Source: Aeromicrobium sp. 9AM (lineage in GTDB: Bacteria; Actinomycetota; Actinomycetes; Propionibacteriales; Nocardioidaceae). Taken from it: 64,000 bases of DNA. Every line of letters starts with the position of its first letter. Position 1 is the first letter of the stretch. A model generated the notes under the pieces. It was not told the origin of the DNA. It worked only from the letters and a program-made list of their open reading frames with translations, and ran no database searches. Location of the stretch: positions 186,001-250,000 of the forward strand of contig NZ_LR733303.1 of the NCBI RefSeq assembly GCF_902506105.1. The letters run 5' to 3'. A program made the position numbers and the translations under genes. This document shows positions 25,005 through 32,930 of this stretch, in pieces.

Positions 25005-25928
25005 ATGCGTGAATCTGTTGAGCTACGTGACATCCGGGTGTTCCTGGTGCTGGCCGAGGTGCTGCACTTCGGCCAGACCGCCGAGCGCGTACGGCTCACC
25101 CAGCCACGGGTCAGCCAGATCATCGCTGCTTGGGAACGGCGGGCCGGCGGGCCTCTCTTCCTGCGCACCAGCCGCAAGGTCGAGCTCACCGCGCGCGGTG
25201 AGCGGCTCCGGGTCGCACTGGCGCCCGCCTATGCTCAGTTCGACTCGGCGGTGGAGACCGCGCTCGGCGAGGCCAATGGGGTTTCCGGCGCCCTGCGCGT
25301 CGGCATGTACCTGCCCATCAGCGGCGGCCCGCACTTCGCCGCCATCACCGAAGCCTTCGTCAACGCCTACCCGGCAGCAAGCGTGGAGGTGGTCGACCTG
25401 GGCATCTCGCGCAACACCCTCGACGCGCTGCGCGCCGGTGAAACCGACCTGCTGGCCCAACGACTGCCCGTCTCGGACCCGGACCTGGTCGTCGGGCCGC
25501 GGCTGTCACGCAACGACGAGCGGATCGCGATCGTTGCCCGCCACCACCCACTGGCCGAACGGGAGTCGATCGAGTACGAGGAGCTGGGCGACTTCGTGCT
25601 TTCCGACGCACCCGGACTACCCAGCGAGATGTTCCAGAACTTCGTGCCCCCGCGGACACCGTCCGGACGGTTGATCCGGCGACAGGTCATCAACACCTTC
25701 TTCGAGCACACGGCCCTCGTCGCCGCCGGCAAGATCGTGCATCCCACCGTCCGCTCCTACCTGGACCACCTCAACCACCCCAACATCATCGGGGTGCCGA
25801 TCCGTGACCTGCCACCGTCCGAGACCGCGCTCGTCTGGCAGGTCGAACGCGACGGTCATCCGGCAATCCAGGCCTTCGTGCGCACCGCCGCGTCCGTCAT
25901 CGCCGAGGCAACCGCTGAGCAAACGTGA
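25005..25928 (+). CDS. LysR-family transcriptional regulator
   Basis: 307 residues. The N-terminal winged helix is clear (ELRDIRVFLVLAEVLHFGQT, then RLTQPRVSQIIAAWERRAGG and LFLRTSRKVELTARGERL). A periplasmic-binding-like effector domain fills the rest (GALRVGMYLPISGG onward). The ATG at 25005 sits directly after the GATTA/TAATC dyad. It is divergent from the NmrA-like oxidoreductase, its probable target. The effector is unknown. Confidence 0.93.
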   Translation: MRESVELRDIRVFLVLAEVLHFGQTAERVRLTQPRVSQIIAAWERRAGGPLFLRTSRKVELTARGERLRVALAPAYAQFDSAVETALGEANGVSGALRVGMYLPISGGPHFAAITEAFVNAYPAASVEVVDLGISRNTLDALRAGETDLLAQRLPVSDPDLVVGPRLSRNDERIAIVARHHPLAERESIEYEELGDFVLSDAPGLPSEMFQNFVPPRTPSGRLIRRQVINTFFEHTALVAAGKIVHPTVRSYLDHLNHPNIIGVPIRDLPPSETALVWQVERDGHPAIQAFVRTAASVIAEATAEQT

Positions 25929-25946
25929 TCGCTCGCGGGGCTCATG

Positions 25947-26486
25947 TCACGTGGGTCTGGGCTTGCGATTGCGCTTGATCGCGACGATCAGCATGATCAC
26001 GAACGCCGCGATGCCGGCGAGCCCGGCCAGCACGCCGCCGGTCACTCCGTACGCCACATAGCGGCTGATGCGAGGGTTTTCGGCGTAGCCGAATTGTGCA
26101 CCTCCGAGCGCGTCGCACTCCACGAAGTGCTTCGACCCCGGCTCACCCTTGACGATCCCGACCCGGCTCCAGCTGTCACCGCCGTCGGTGATGGTGACCT
26201 TCGACGCCGAGCCGCGCGCCAGCGACGACTCGTTGGTGTCGACGTCCTTGGCGACGCAGCTGGTCGCCGTGTCCTGGGGTGCGACCCAGATCGCGACGCC
26301 CCGGTCGCCGACGGTGATCGTCGTGGAGCTGCCGTCCTCGAACGGTGTCACGGCGTAGCCGGCGATGGCCTTGCCGATCCACACGGCCAGGACCACCAAG
26401 GTCACGACGGCGGCGACCGCCAGGACGGCAGCGACGGCGTACCAACCGCGGCCTGGTCGTGTGGCGGGAGAGATCGGAGTCGTCAT
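25947..26486 (-). CDS. Hypothetical membrane protein with two TM segments
   Basis: 179 residues. A hydrophobic segment at about 16-38 (AVAAVLAVAAVVTLVVLAV) and one at about 145-170 (GVLAGLAGIAAFVIMLIVAI) flank a soluble domain of about 100 residues that should be outside the cell. That domain has Cys residues (TSCVAKD, FVECDAL) which could form a disulfide. The tail KRNRKPRPT is positively charged and cytoplasmic. I do not recognise the family. TAGGCT lies 6 nt before the ATG, indicating leaderless transcription. Confidence 0.75.
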   Translation of the reverse strand: MTTPISPATRPGRGWYAVAAVLAVAAVVTLVVLAVWIGKAIAGYAVTPFEDGSSTTITVGDRGVAIWVAPQDTATSCVAKDVDTNESSLARGSASKVTITDGGDSWSRVGIVKGEPGSKHFVECDALGGAQFGYAENPRISRYVAYGVTGGVLAGLAGIAAFVIMLIVAIKRNRKPRPT

Positions 26487-26498
26487 CCGCCGAGCCTA
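26487..26498 (-). promoter_or_regulatory. Leaderless -10 region of the two-TM protein gene
   Basis: On the minus strand TAGGCT is followed by CGGCGG and the ATG at 26486, a 6-nt gap. The rest of the gap up to 26667 shows no gene or strong dyad. Confidence 0.55.
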
Positions 26499-26667
26499 GG
26501 GGCGCAGGGACGGGCGGCGCCGGGAAACCGGTGAGGCTGCTTGAGCGCGACGAGGCCCCGGTGGGCGGTGAGGTGGTCGCCCATCAGACCACCCTATGCA
26601 CGACTGGCTCACCGCCGCGTCAACTGATGGGCGAGCAAGTCACCGCCACGAGCCTGGGCCTGCCGAC

Positions 26668-28287
26668 CTAGATGCCCAGCGCTTCTGCCAGGTCCTTCTT
26701 GATGCCCGCGATCGCGGCATCTGCCGTCTCGCGCGAGGCCTCGATCGAGTCGTCGACGGGCACCACGACCTCGATGTAGCACTTGAGCTTGGGCTCGGTG
26801 CCGGACGGCCGGCAGATGATGCGCGTCGCACCCTCGAGGCCGAGCCGGATGCCGTCGGTCGGCGGGAGGCCGTGATAGCCGTCGGCGAGGTCGTCGACCG
26901 ACGTCACCGCGAGACCGCCCAGCGACGACGGGGGAGAGGTCCGCAGGGTCTCCATCGCACGCGCGATGATCGACAGGTCCTCGACGCGTACCGACAGCTG
27001 AGCGGTCGCGTGCAGTCCGTGCTGGCGGTAGATGTCGTCGAGCTGGTCGATCAAAGACCGCCCTTCGGCCTTGAGCGCGGCGGCCAGTTCGAGCACCGTG
27101 ATGATCGCCGAGACGCCGTCCTTGTCGCGGGCGATGTCCGGCGCGACGCTGTAGCCCAGCGCCTCCTCGTAGCCGAAGACGAGCGTCGGGATCTTGCCGA
27201 GCCACTTGAACCCCGTCAGCGTCTGCTCCCACGGCTGCCCGTGCGCAGCAGCCTGCCGGCCGAGCAGGTCGGACGACACGATCGAGGCGGCGTACGTGCC
27301 CTGCACGCCCTTGCGCAGCAGGAAGTCGCCGAGCAGGACGCCGACCTGGTCGCCGGTCAGCATCCGGTACGCCTCGCCGTCTCGCACGCCCACGGCGCAG
27401 CGGTCGGCGTCGGGGTCGTTGGCCACGATGATGTCGGCGCCGACCTCGGACGACAGCTTGAGCGCGAGGTCCATCGCGCCGGGCTCCTCGGGGTTGGGAA
27501 ACGCGACGGTGGGGAAGTCGGGATCGGGCTCGGCCTGATCGCGTACGACGTGCAGCGGCGGGAAACCGGCGCGCGACACGGCCTCGACGAGGGTGTCCCG
27601 GCCGACTCCGTGCATGGGGGTGTAGACCGCGACGATGTCGCGGGCCCCGTCGGACGGCAGCGCGACGACGGCCTCGACGTACGCCTCGGCGACCTCGGGA
27701 CCCAGCAGCTCGTACGCATCACTGCGCGGCATCTCGTCGACCCGGCCGACGGCATCGATCGCCGCCGAGATCTCGGCGTCCGCGGGCGGGACGATCTGGC
27801 TGGAGTCCTCGAGATAGACCTTGTAGCCGTTGTCCTGCGGCGGGTTGTGCGAAGCCGTGACCATGACCCCGGCGCTGCAGCCGAGGTGGCGGATCGCGAA
27901 CGCCAGGACCGGTGTCGGCAGGTGCGTGGGCAGCAGGAAGGCGTGGACGCCGGCGCCCTCCATGATCTCGGCGGTGTCACGGGCGAAGATCTCAGAGTTG
28001 TGCCGCGCGTCGTAGCCGACGACAACCGAGGGCGACGAGCCGTGCTCCAGCAGGTACGCCGCGAGGCCGGCGGCAGCCTGCGCGACGATGACCCGGTTCA
28101 TCCGGTTGGGCCCGGCGCCGAGCGCACCGCGCAGTCCGGCCGTGCCGAACTGCAGTCGTGCCCGGAAGGGGTCCTCGAGTCCGGCGAGGTCCTCGGCGTC
28201 GATCAGCGCCTGGAGCTCGGCGCGGGTCACCTCATCGGGATCCTGGCTCAGCCATTCGCCTGCACGGGCGAGGAGGTCGTCGGTCAT
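26668..28287 (-). CDS. pmmB: Phosphoglucomutase/phosphomannomutase-type phosphosugar mutase
   Basis: 539 residues of the alpha-D-phosphohexomutase superfamily. Seen: MVTASHNPPQDNGYK (phosphoserine loop), VANDPDADRC (Mg loop), FGYEEALGYS (sugar loop) and RPSGTEPKLKCY (phosphate loop). I start at the ATG at 28287 after AAGGGA; the longer reading from 28341 runs into the epimerase gene. The neighbours (PNP, epimerase) and long form suggest a phosphopentomutase or phosphoglucomutase role, moving phosphate between C1 and C5/C6 of sugars released by nucleoside phosphorolysis. The position matches pmmB beside deoD in M. tuberculosis. Confidence 0.92.
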   Translation of the reverse strand: MTDDLLARAGEWLSQDPDEVTRAELQALIDAEDLAGLEDPFRARLQFGTAGLRGALGAGPNRMNRVIVAQAAAGLAAYLLEHGSSPSVVVGYDARHNSEIFARDTAEIMEGAGVHAFLLPTHLPTPVLAFAIRHLGCSAGVMVTASHNPPQDNGYKVYLEDSSQIVPPADAEISAAIDAVGRVDEMPRSDAYELLGPEVAEAYVEAVVALPSDGARDIVAVYTPMHGVGRDTLVEAVSRAGFPPLHVVRDQAEPDPDFPTVAFPNPEEPGAMDLALKLSSEVGADIIVANDPDADRCAVGVRDGEAYRMLTGDQVGVLLGDFLLRKGVQGTYAASIVSSDLLGRQAAAHGQPWEQTLTGFKWLGKIPTLVFGYEEALGYSVAPDIARDKDGVSAIITVLELAAALKAEGRSLIDQLDDIYRQHGLHATAQLSVRVEDLSIIARAMETLRTSPPSSLGGLAVTSVDDLADGYHGLPPTDGIRLGLEGATRIICRPSGTEPKLKCYIEVVVPVDDSIEASRETADAAIAGIKKDLAEALGI

Positions 28288-28297
28288 GAGATTCCCT

Positions 28298-29077
28298 TCA
28301 GAAGGCGGGCGGTAGCTGGAGCTGGCTGACGTGCGGACCACCGACGTACGCGTTCTGGGCCTCGTCGTCCGGTCCCGGTGTCACGCCGTCGGCGTACGTC
28401 TCGGCGTCGTCCTGTGGGTCATACCCCAAAGCGCGTCCGGGACCCAGGTCCCACCACGCGCGGGTGTTGGCGGAGATGCCGTAGAGGACATGGAAGCCCG
28501 GTTCGGTGGACCGGAGCGCGGCGTCGACCATCCGCACGGCGTCGTCGGGCGACAGCCACGTCGACAGCTCGCGGACGCTGCCGGGACGATCGCCGAACGA
28601 GCCGATCCGCAGGGCGACCGAGCCGATGCCACGGCGGTCGGCATAGAGGCTGAGCAGCGCCTCGGCCGAGGCCTTGGCGACTCCGTAGTAGGTGTCGGGG
28701 CGAGGCCGCGCCCCGACGGTCAGCACCTCGCCGCTGGGCGTATGACCGACGGCGTGGTTGCTGCTGGCGTAGACCATCCTGCTGACCCCGTGCGACCGCA
28801 TCGCCTCGAGCAGCCGTCCGGTGGTCTGCACGTGCGACTCGAGGCTCTCGGGCAGCGATGCCTCGTTGGGGTTACCGGCGAGATGGACCACGGCGTCGAC
28901 GCGGGCCACCGCCTCGTCCGCGACAGCGGGGTCGAGACAGTCACCGACGAGCCAGCCCAACGGCAGGGCGGGACCGTCGACGAGGTCGAGACCGCGCAGC
29001 TCGTGCCCGAGCCCGGACAGTCCTCGTACGAGGGTGCGGCCGATCGAGCCGGCAGCACCTGTGACGAGGACCTTCAT
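28298..29077 (-). CDS. NAD-dependent epimerase/dehydratase family protein
   Basis: 259 residues, extended short-chain dehydrogenase. The nucleotide-binding motif LVTGAAGSIGRTLVRGL opens the protein, VYASSNHAVGH supplies the catalytic Ser region and YYGVAKASAE the YxxxK pair. The overall pattern (HLAGNPNEASLPESL, LRIGSFGDRP) is like uronate dehydrogenases, so oxidation of a sugar acid is possible. The ATG at 29077 shares one base with the PNP stop (TGATG), so the two are translationally coupled. It ends 10 bp before the mutase start. Confidence 0.87.
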   Translation of the reverse strand: MKVLVTGAAGSIGRTLVRGLSGLGHELRGLDLVDGPALPLGWLVGDCLDPAVADEAVARVDAVVHLAGNPNEASLPESLESHVQTTGRLLEAMRSHGVSRMVYASSNHAVGHTPSGEVLTVGARPRPDTYYGVAKASAEALLSLYADRRGIGSVALRIGSFGDRPGSVRELSTWLSPDDAVRMVDAALRSTEPGFHVLYGISANTRAWWDLGPGRALGYDPQDDAETYADGVTPGPDDEAQNAYVGGPHVSQLQLPPAF

Positions 29078-29868
29078 CAGATCCTCGGCAGCACGTCGCC
29101 GAGCAGGGCGCCCATTCGAGTGGCCGCTGCCTTGCCGGCCTCGAGGACCTCTTCGTGGTTGAGCGGCTCGCCGGTCATGCCGGCCGCCGCGTTGGTGACC
29201 AGGGAGATGCCGAGGATCTCCATGCCGGCCGCCCTGGCCGCGATGGCCTCGAGCGTCGTCGACATGCCGACGAGGTCGCCGCCGATCGCGCGGACCATGC
29301 CGATCTCGGCAGGGGTCTCGTAGTGCGGCCCGGGCAGCTGGACGTAGACACCCTCGTCGAGGCTGGGATCTGCTTCCTTGCAGAGCGCCCGCAGCCGCGA
29401 GGAGTAGAGGTCGGTCAGGTCGACGAAGTTGGCGCCCTCGAGCGGCGAGGTCGCGGTCATGTTGATGTGGTCGCTGATCAGGACGGGTGTGCCGGGGGCC
29501 CACGCCGGGTTGAGCCCGCCGCAGCCGTTGGTCAGCACGAGGGTCTTGACGCCGGCGGCGGCAGCCGTGCGTACGCCGTGCACGACGGCGGCGACGCCCT
29601 TGCCCTCGTAGTAGTGGGTGCGGCCCAGGAAGATCAGCAGGCGACGGTCGCCGAGGGTCACCGAGCGCACCGTGCCGCCGTGCCCGGCAACCGCCGGGGC
29701 GCTGAACCCGGGCAGCTCGGCGAGCGGGATCTCGTGCTCGGCGGCGCCCAGGGCATCGGCGGCCGGGAGCCAGCCTGAGCCCATCACGAGAGCGATGTCG
29801 TGGTCTGCTCCGCCGGTCCGCTCACGCAGGGCGTCGGCAGCCTGTTGGGCCAGTTCCTGAGTAGTCAC
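29077..29868 (-). CDS. punA: Purine-nucleoside phosphorylase (trimeric type)
   Basis: Cleaves inosine, guanosine and the deoxy forms with phosphate to base and (deoxy)ribose-1-phosphate. The 263 residues carry the class II PNP pattern: [54 protein letters not shown] (substrate Glu nearby), [12 protein letters not shown] and SLVTNAAAG (base-binding Asn). It leads the operon PNP, epimerase, mutase, so the sugar phosphate can be isomerised at once. It is divergent from the flavoprotein at 29943. Confidence 0.94.
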   Translation of the reverse strand: MTTQELAQQAADALRERTGGADHDIALVMGSGWLPAADALGAAEHEIPLAELPGFSAPAVAGHGGTVRSVTLGDRRLLIFLGRTHYYEGKGVAAVVHGVRTAAAAGVKTLVLTNGCGGLNPAWAPGTPVLISDHINMTATSPLEGANFVDLTDLYSSRLRALCKEADPSLDEGVYVQLPGPHYETPAEIGMVRAIGGDLVGMSTTLEAIAARAAGMEILGISLVTNAAAGMTGEPLNHEEVLEAGKAAATRMGALLGDVLPRI

Positions 29869-29930
29869 CTGCCGTACATTACGACAGTCGTCGGGGCACC
29901 GACCGGTGGCGACTCGCTCGGCGGCAATGG

Positions 29931-29942
29931 GAGACTGATCCC
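29931..29942 (+). promoter_or_regulatory. Leaderless -10 region of lpdA
   Basis: GAGACT (29931-29936), six bases, then the GTG at 29943. No ribosome site is seen. Confidence 0.5.
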
Positions 29943-31313
29943 GTGACCCATGTGACGATCGTCGGCGGCGGACCGGGTGGATACGAAGCGGCCCTCGTGG
30001 CTTCGAGACTCGGCGCGGAGGTCACCCTCATCGAGCGCGACGGCCTCGGCGGCTCGACCGTCCTGACCGACTGCGTGCCGAGCAAGACCCTCATCGCGAC
30101 CTCCGACCTGCTCACCGAGGTGGGCACGTCCGCGGAGCTCGGCGTGCAGCTGCCCAAGGACGTCCGGGCAGACATCGCGGCGGTCAACGCGCGCGTCCTC
30201 TCCCTCGCCAAGGCGCAGTCCGACGACATCGCCAAGCGGCTCACGACCAGCAAGATCACGATGATCGACGGCACCGCCACGATCGAGTCCGCAGGCGTCG
30301 TCACTGCGGTCACCGACGACGGAGACGTGCGCATCGAGACCGATGCGATCCTGCTGGCGACCGGCGCCCACCCGCGCGTGAGTGCCGATGCCCAGCCCGA
30401 CGGCGAGCGCATCCTGACGTGGGAGCAGGTCTACGACCTGCAGGACCTGCCCGAGCACATGATCGTCGTCGGTTCCGGTGTCACGGGCGCGGAGTTCGCC
30501 AGCGCCTACAACGGACTCGGCGCTGCCGTGACCCTCGTGTCGAGCCGTGACCGGGTGCTTCCCGGCGAGGACGTCGACGCCGCCAACGTCATCGAGAACG
30601 TCTTCACGCGTCGCGGCATGACGGTCATGGGCAACTCGCGCATGGCGTCCGTCGAGCGTACGGGCGACGGAGTCCGGGTGACGCTGACCGACGGGCGTAC
30701 GGTCGCCGGCTCGCACTGCCTGCTCGCGATCGGCTCGATCCCCAACACCGAGGGCCTGGGACTCGAGGCGGTCGGCGTCGAGCTGAACGACGCCGGCTTC
30801 ATCCGCGTCGACCGGGTCTCGCGCACCAACGTCCGCGGCATCTATGCCGCCGGCGACGTGACGGGTGTCCTCATGCTGGCGTCCGTCGCGGCGCAGCAGG
30901 GCCGCATCGCCATGTCTCACCTGCTCGGCGACGCCGTGCACCCGCTCGACCTCGGCAAGGTCGCGAGCAACGTGTTCACCTCGCCGGAGATCGCGACGGT
31001 GGGACTGTCGCAAAAGCAGGTCGACGAGTCCGATCTCCAGATCGACGTCGCGATGCTTCCGCTGGCCTCCAACCCCCGAGCGAAGATGCAGGGCGTGCAC
31101 GACGGCTTCGTCAAGATCTTCGCGCGGCGGGGGATGGGCATCGTGGTCGGCGGTGTGGTCGTGGCGCCCCGGGCGAGCGAGCTGATCCACGCGCTGTCGC
31201 TCGCCGTCTCGGCGTCACTCACGGTCGACCAGGTCGCCGACGCGTTCACGGTCTATCCGTCGCTGTCGGGTTCGGTCGCCGAGGCGGCGCGTCGCCTGCA
31301 CCGCCTCGCCTGA
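29943..31313 (+). CDS. lpdA: LpdA-type flavoprotein NAD(P)H:quinone reductase
   Basis: 456 residues of the pyridine nucleotide-disulfide reductase fold: FAD motif [20 protein letters not shown](P) motif [20 protein letters not shown] motif [10 protein letters not shown] and a dimerisation domain. The redox loop reads [13 protein letters not shown], where the usual GGTCLNVGCIPSK has two cysteines, so the disulfide cannot form. M. tuberculosis LpdA (Rv3303c) has the same loss and works as a quinone reductase, not as lipoamide dehydrogenase. The catalytic HxxxxE of lipoamide dehydrogenase is also not evident at the C-terminus. Confidence 0.9.
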   Translation: MTHVTIVGGGPGGYEAALVASRLGAEVTLIERDGLGGSTVLTDCVPSKTLIATSDLLTEVGTSAELGVQLPKDVRADIAAVNARVLSLAKAQSDDIAKRLTTSKITMIDGTATIESAGVVTAVTDDGDVRIETDAILLATGAHPRVSADAQPDGERILTWEQVYDLQDLPEHMIVVGSGVTGAEFASAYNGLGAAVTLVSSRDRVLPGEDVDAANVIENVFTRRGMTVMGNSRMASVERTGDGVRVTLTDGRTVAGSHCLLAIGSIPNTEGLGLEAVGVELNDAGFIRVDRVSRTNVRGIYAAGDVTGVLMLASVAAQQGRIAMSHLLGDAVHPLDLGKVASNVFTSPEIATVGLSQKQVDESDLQIDVAMLPLASNPRAKMQGVHDGFVKIFARRGMGIVVGGVVVAPRASELIHALSLAVSASLTVDQVADAFTVYPSLSGSVAEAARRLHRLA

Positions 31314-31320
31314 CCGCACG

Positions 31321-31746
31321 TCACACCTCGACGGTGTCGAGCTCCGCGAGGTCAGGGCGGACCCGGTCGCGGATCGCGGCGTAGTGCGGGTTGTTCATGA
31401 TGCCCAGGACGTTGCCGAACGGGTCGACGACCGACGCCGTGCTGAACGTGCCGTAGTCGATGCGCGGCTGGTTGACCGTCGCGCCCAGGGACAGCAGGCG
31501 CTCGAACGAGGCGTCGAGATCCTCCACGTGCCAGAAGATCGTCGCGCCGGCCGGCTTCTCCGTCGGCTCGGGACCGTACGACGCGTCGACCAGCCCCAGC
31601 TCGTCGAGGTAGTCGCCGATGCGGAACTCGACGTAGCCGGGAACCTGGTCGAAGTAGGGCGGCGTGCCCAGCACCTCGGTGTACCAGGCCTTGGCGGCAT
31701 CGAGATCGGCGACGAAGTAGTTGACGGTGGCGAATCCTCGCAACAT
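31321..31746 (-). CDS. VOC-family protein (glyoxalase/bleomycin-resistance fold)
   Basis: 141 residues with two beta-alpha-beta-beta-beta modules: FATVNYFVADLDAAKAWYTE at the start and ATIFWHVEDLDASFERLLSLG in the second half, ending VVDPFGNVLGIMNNP. The ATG at 31746 follows AAGGAG at 6 nt; longer readings run into the operator. It is divergent from a WYL-domain regulator across a 12-bp perfect inverted repeat and is presumably its target. Members are metal-dependent dioxygenases, lyases or drug binders; the substrate here is unknown. Confidence 0.88.
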   Translation of the reverse strand: MLRGFATVNYFVADLDAAKAWYTEVLGTPPYFDQVPGYVEFRIGDYLDELGLVDASYGPEPTEKPAGATIFWHVEDLDASFERLLSLGATVNQPRIDYGTFSTASVVDPFGNVLGIMNNPHYAAIRDRVRPDLAELDTVEV

Positions 31747-31783
31747 GAGTGCTCCTTGGTTGGTGTGTTCCCCAGTCTTCCGC

Positions 31784-31812
31784 ACAAAGTGCTCACCCTC
31801 TGAGCACTTTGT
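31784..31812. promoter_or_regulatory. Operator between VOC and WYL-regulator genes
   Basis: Perfect ACAAAGTGCTCA-CCCTC-TGAGCACTTTGT, 12-bp arms and a 5-nt spacer. It overlaps the -35 to -10 interval of the regulator (GAACAT at 31817-31822) and lies 37 bp before the VOC ATG. This is almost certainly the site of the WYL/HTH regulator. Confidence 0.8.
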
Positions 31813-31816
31813 TTGA

Positions 31817-31828
31817 GAACATCTCCGT
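31817..31828 (+). promoter_or_regulatory. Leaderless -10 region of the WYL regulator
   Basis: GAACAT, six bases, then ATG at 31829. It lies directly beside the 12-bp inverted repeat, consistent with autorepression. Confidence 0.5.
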
Positions 31829-32776
31829 ATGCGTGCAGATCGCCTCGTGGCCACCCTCCTGTTGATGCAGACCCGCGGACGGGTGACGGCCGCCGAGCTC
31901 GCCGAGGAGCTCGAGACCTCGGTCGCCACGGCCCGCCGCGACCTCGAGGCGCTGTCCGCTGCGGGCATCCCGGTCTATCCGCAGGCGGGCCGCGGTGGTG
32001 GCTGGCAGCTCGTCGGCGGCGCGCGTACGGACTTGAGTGGGCTGACGTCGTCCGAGGCCCGGGCGCTGTTCCTCTTGGTCGGGCCTGCGGCTGCGGTCGC
32101 ACCTGAGGCGAAGTCGGCCCTGCGCAAGCTCGTGCAGGCCCTCCCCGCGACCTTCCGCGCCGAGGCGGAGGCGGCGGCTGACGCCGTGGTCCTCGACCCA
32201 TCGGCGTGGGGGAGGCGTCCACGCGAGCAGTCGCCGGTGGTCGGCCAGCTCCAGGACGCCGTCACGCAGCGCCGGCAGGTGCGCATCACCTATCGCGGCT
32301 GGGACCGTGACCCCGAGGAGCTGACGGTCGACCCGTGGGGCTTGGTCGACAAGAGCGGGACCTGGTATCTCCTCGCCGGGGTCGGCGGCGCCGAGCGTAC
32401 GTTCCGTGTCCAGCGGATCGCCGACGTCGTCGTGACCGACGAGCCGGCCGACCGGCCCGACGACTTCGACGTCGCGGAGGCATGGGAGCGAGCGGTTCGG
32501 CAGATTGATGCCGTACGCCACCGCGCCTCGGCCGTCGTCATCGTCGACGCCTCGATCGTGCCCTACCTGCGATCGCAGCTCGGTGAGCAGGCCGTGGAGG
32601 CGGAGCGGGTCGACGACCAGCGCACCCGGCTGCGGCTCAGCGCGCAGACCGAGAGCATCATCGCGCGACATCTTGCCGGGTGGGGCGACGACGTCGAGGT
32701 CGTCGCGCCCTCGTCACTGCGTGCCGAGCTCGCGCGGATCGGCCGGGCGCTCGTGGATCGGCACGCAACGCCCTGA
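31829..32776 (+). CDS. YafY/WYL-domain transcriptional regulator
   Basis: 315 residues. An N-terminal helix-turn-helix (VATLLLMQTRGRVTAAELAE then LETSVATARRDLEALSAAG) with a short wing (YPQAGRGGGWQL) is followed by a WYL domain (VRITYRGWDRDPEELTVDPW, LVDKSGTWYLLAG) and a C-terminal WCX region. WYL domains bind nucleotides or single-stranded nucleic acid as effectors. It likely represses itself and the divergent VOC gene through the inverted repeat at 31784-31812. Confidence 0.92.
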   Translation: MRADRLVATLLLMQTRGRVTAAELAEELETSVATARRDLEALSAAGIPVYPQAGRGGGWQLVGGARTDLSGLTSSEARALFLLVGPAAAVAPEAKSALRKLVQALPATFRAEAEAAADAVVLDPSAWGRRPREQSPVVGQLQDAVTQRRQVRITYRGWDRDPEELTVDPWGLVDKSGTWYLLAGVGGAERTFRVQRIADVVVTDEPADRPDDFDVAEAWERAVRQIDAVRHRASAVVIVDASIVPYLRSQLGEQAVEAERVDDQRTRLRLSAQTESIIARHLAGWGDDVEVVAPSSLRAELARIGRALVDRHATP

Positions 32777-32888
32777 CGAGGCAGCCCCTGCAACGGCAGG
32801 AATGACACCGTTGTAGTTCGCGCGATCGGCGATTTTCGGTGGAACTTCGGGCAAAACTGTGAGCATAATCGGTCGGAAAACCTCATCC

Positions 32889-32911
32889 GTCACTTGAGTC
32901 ACACCCGTCAC
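32889..32911 (+). promoter_or_regulatory. Triple GTCAC direct repeat upstream of the SpoIID/PGRP gene
   Basis: GTCAC occurs at 32889, 32898 and 32907, a strict 9-bp period, ending 19 bp before the ATG. OmpR-type response regulators bind direct repeats, and actinobacterial MtrA controls cell-wall hydrolases through GTNAC-like repeats. Assignment to MtrA is inference. Confidence 0.5.
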
Positions 32912-32930
32912 ACAGGATCGGACTTCCCCC

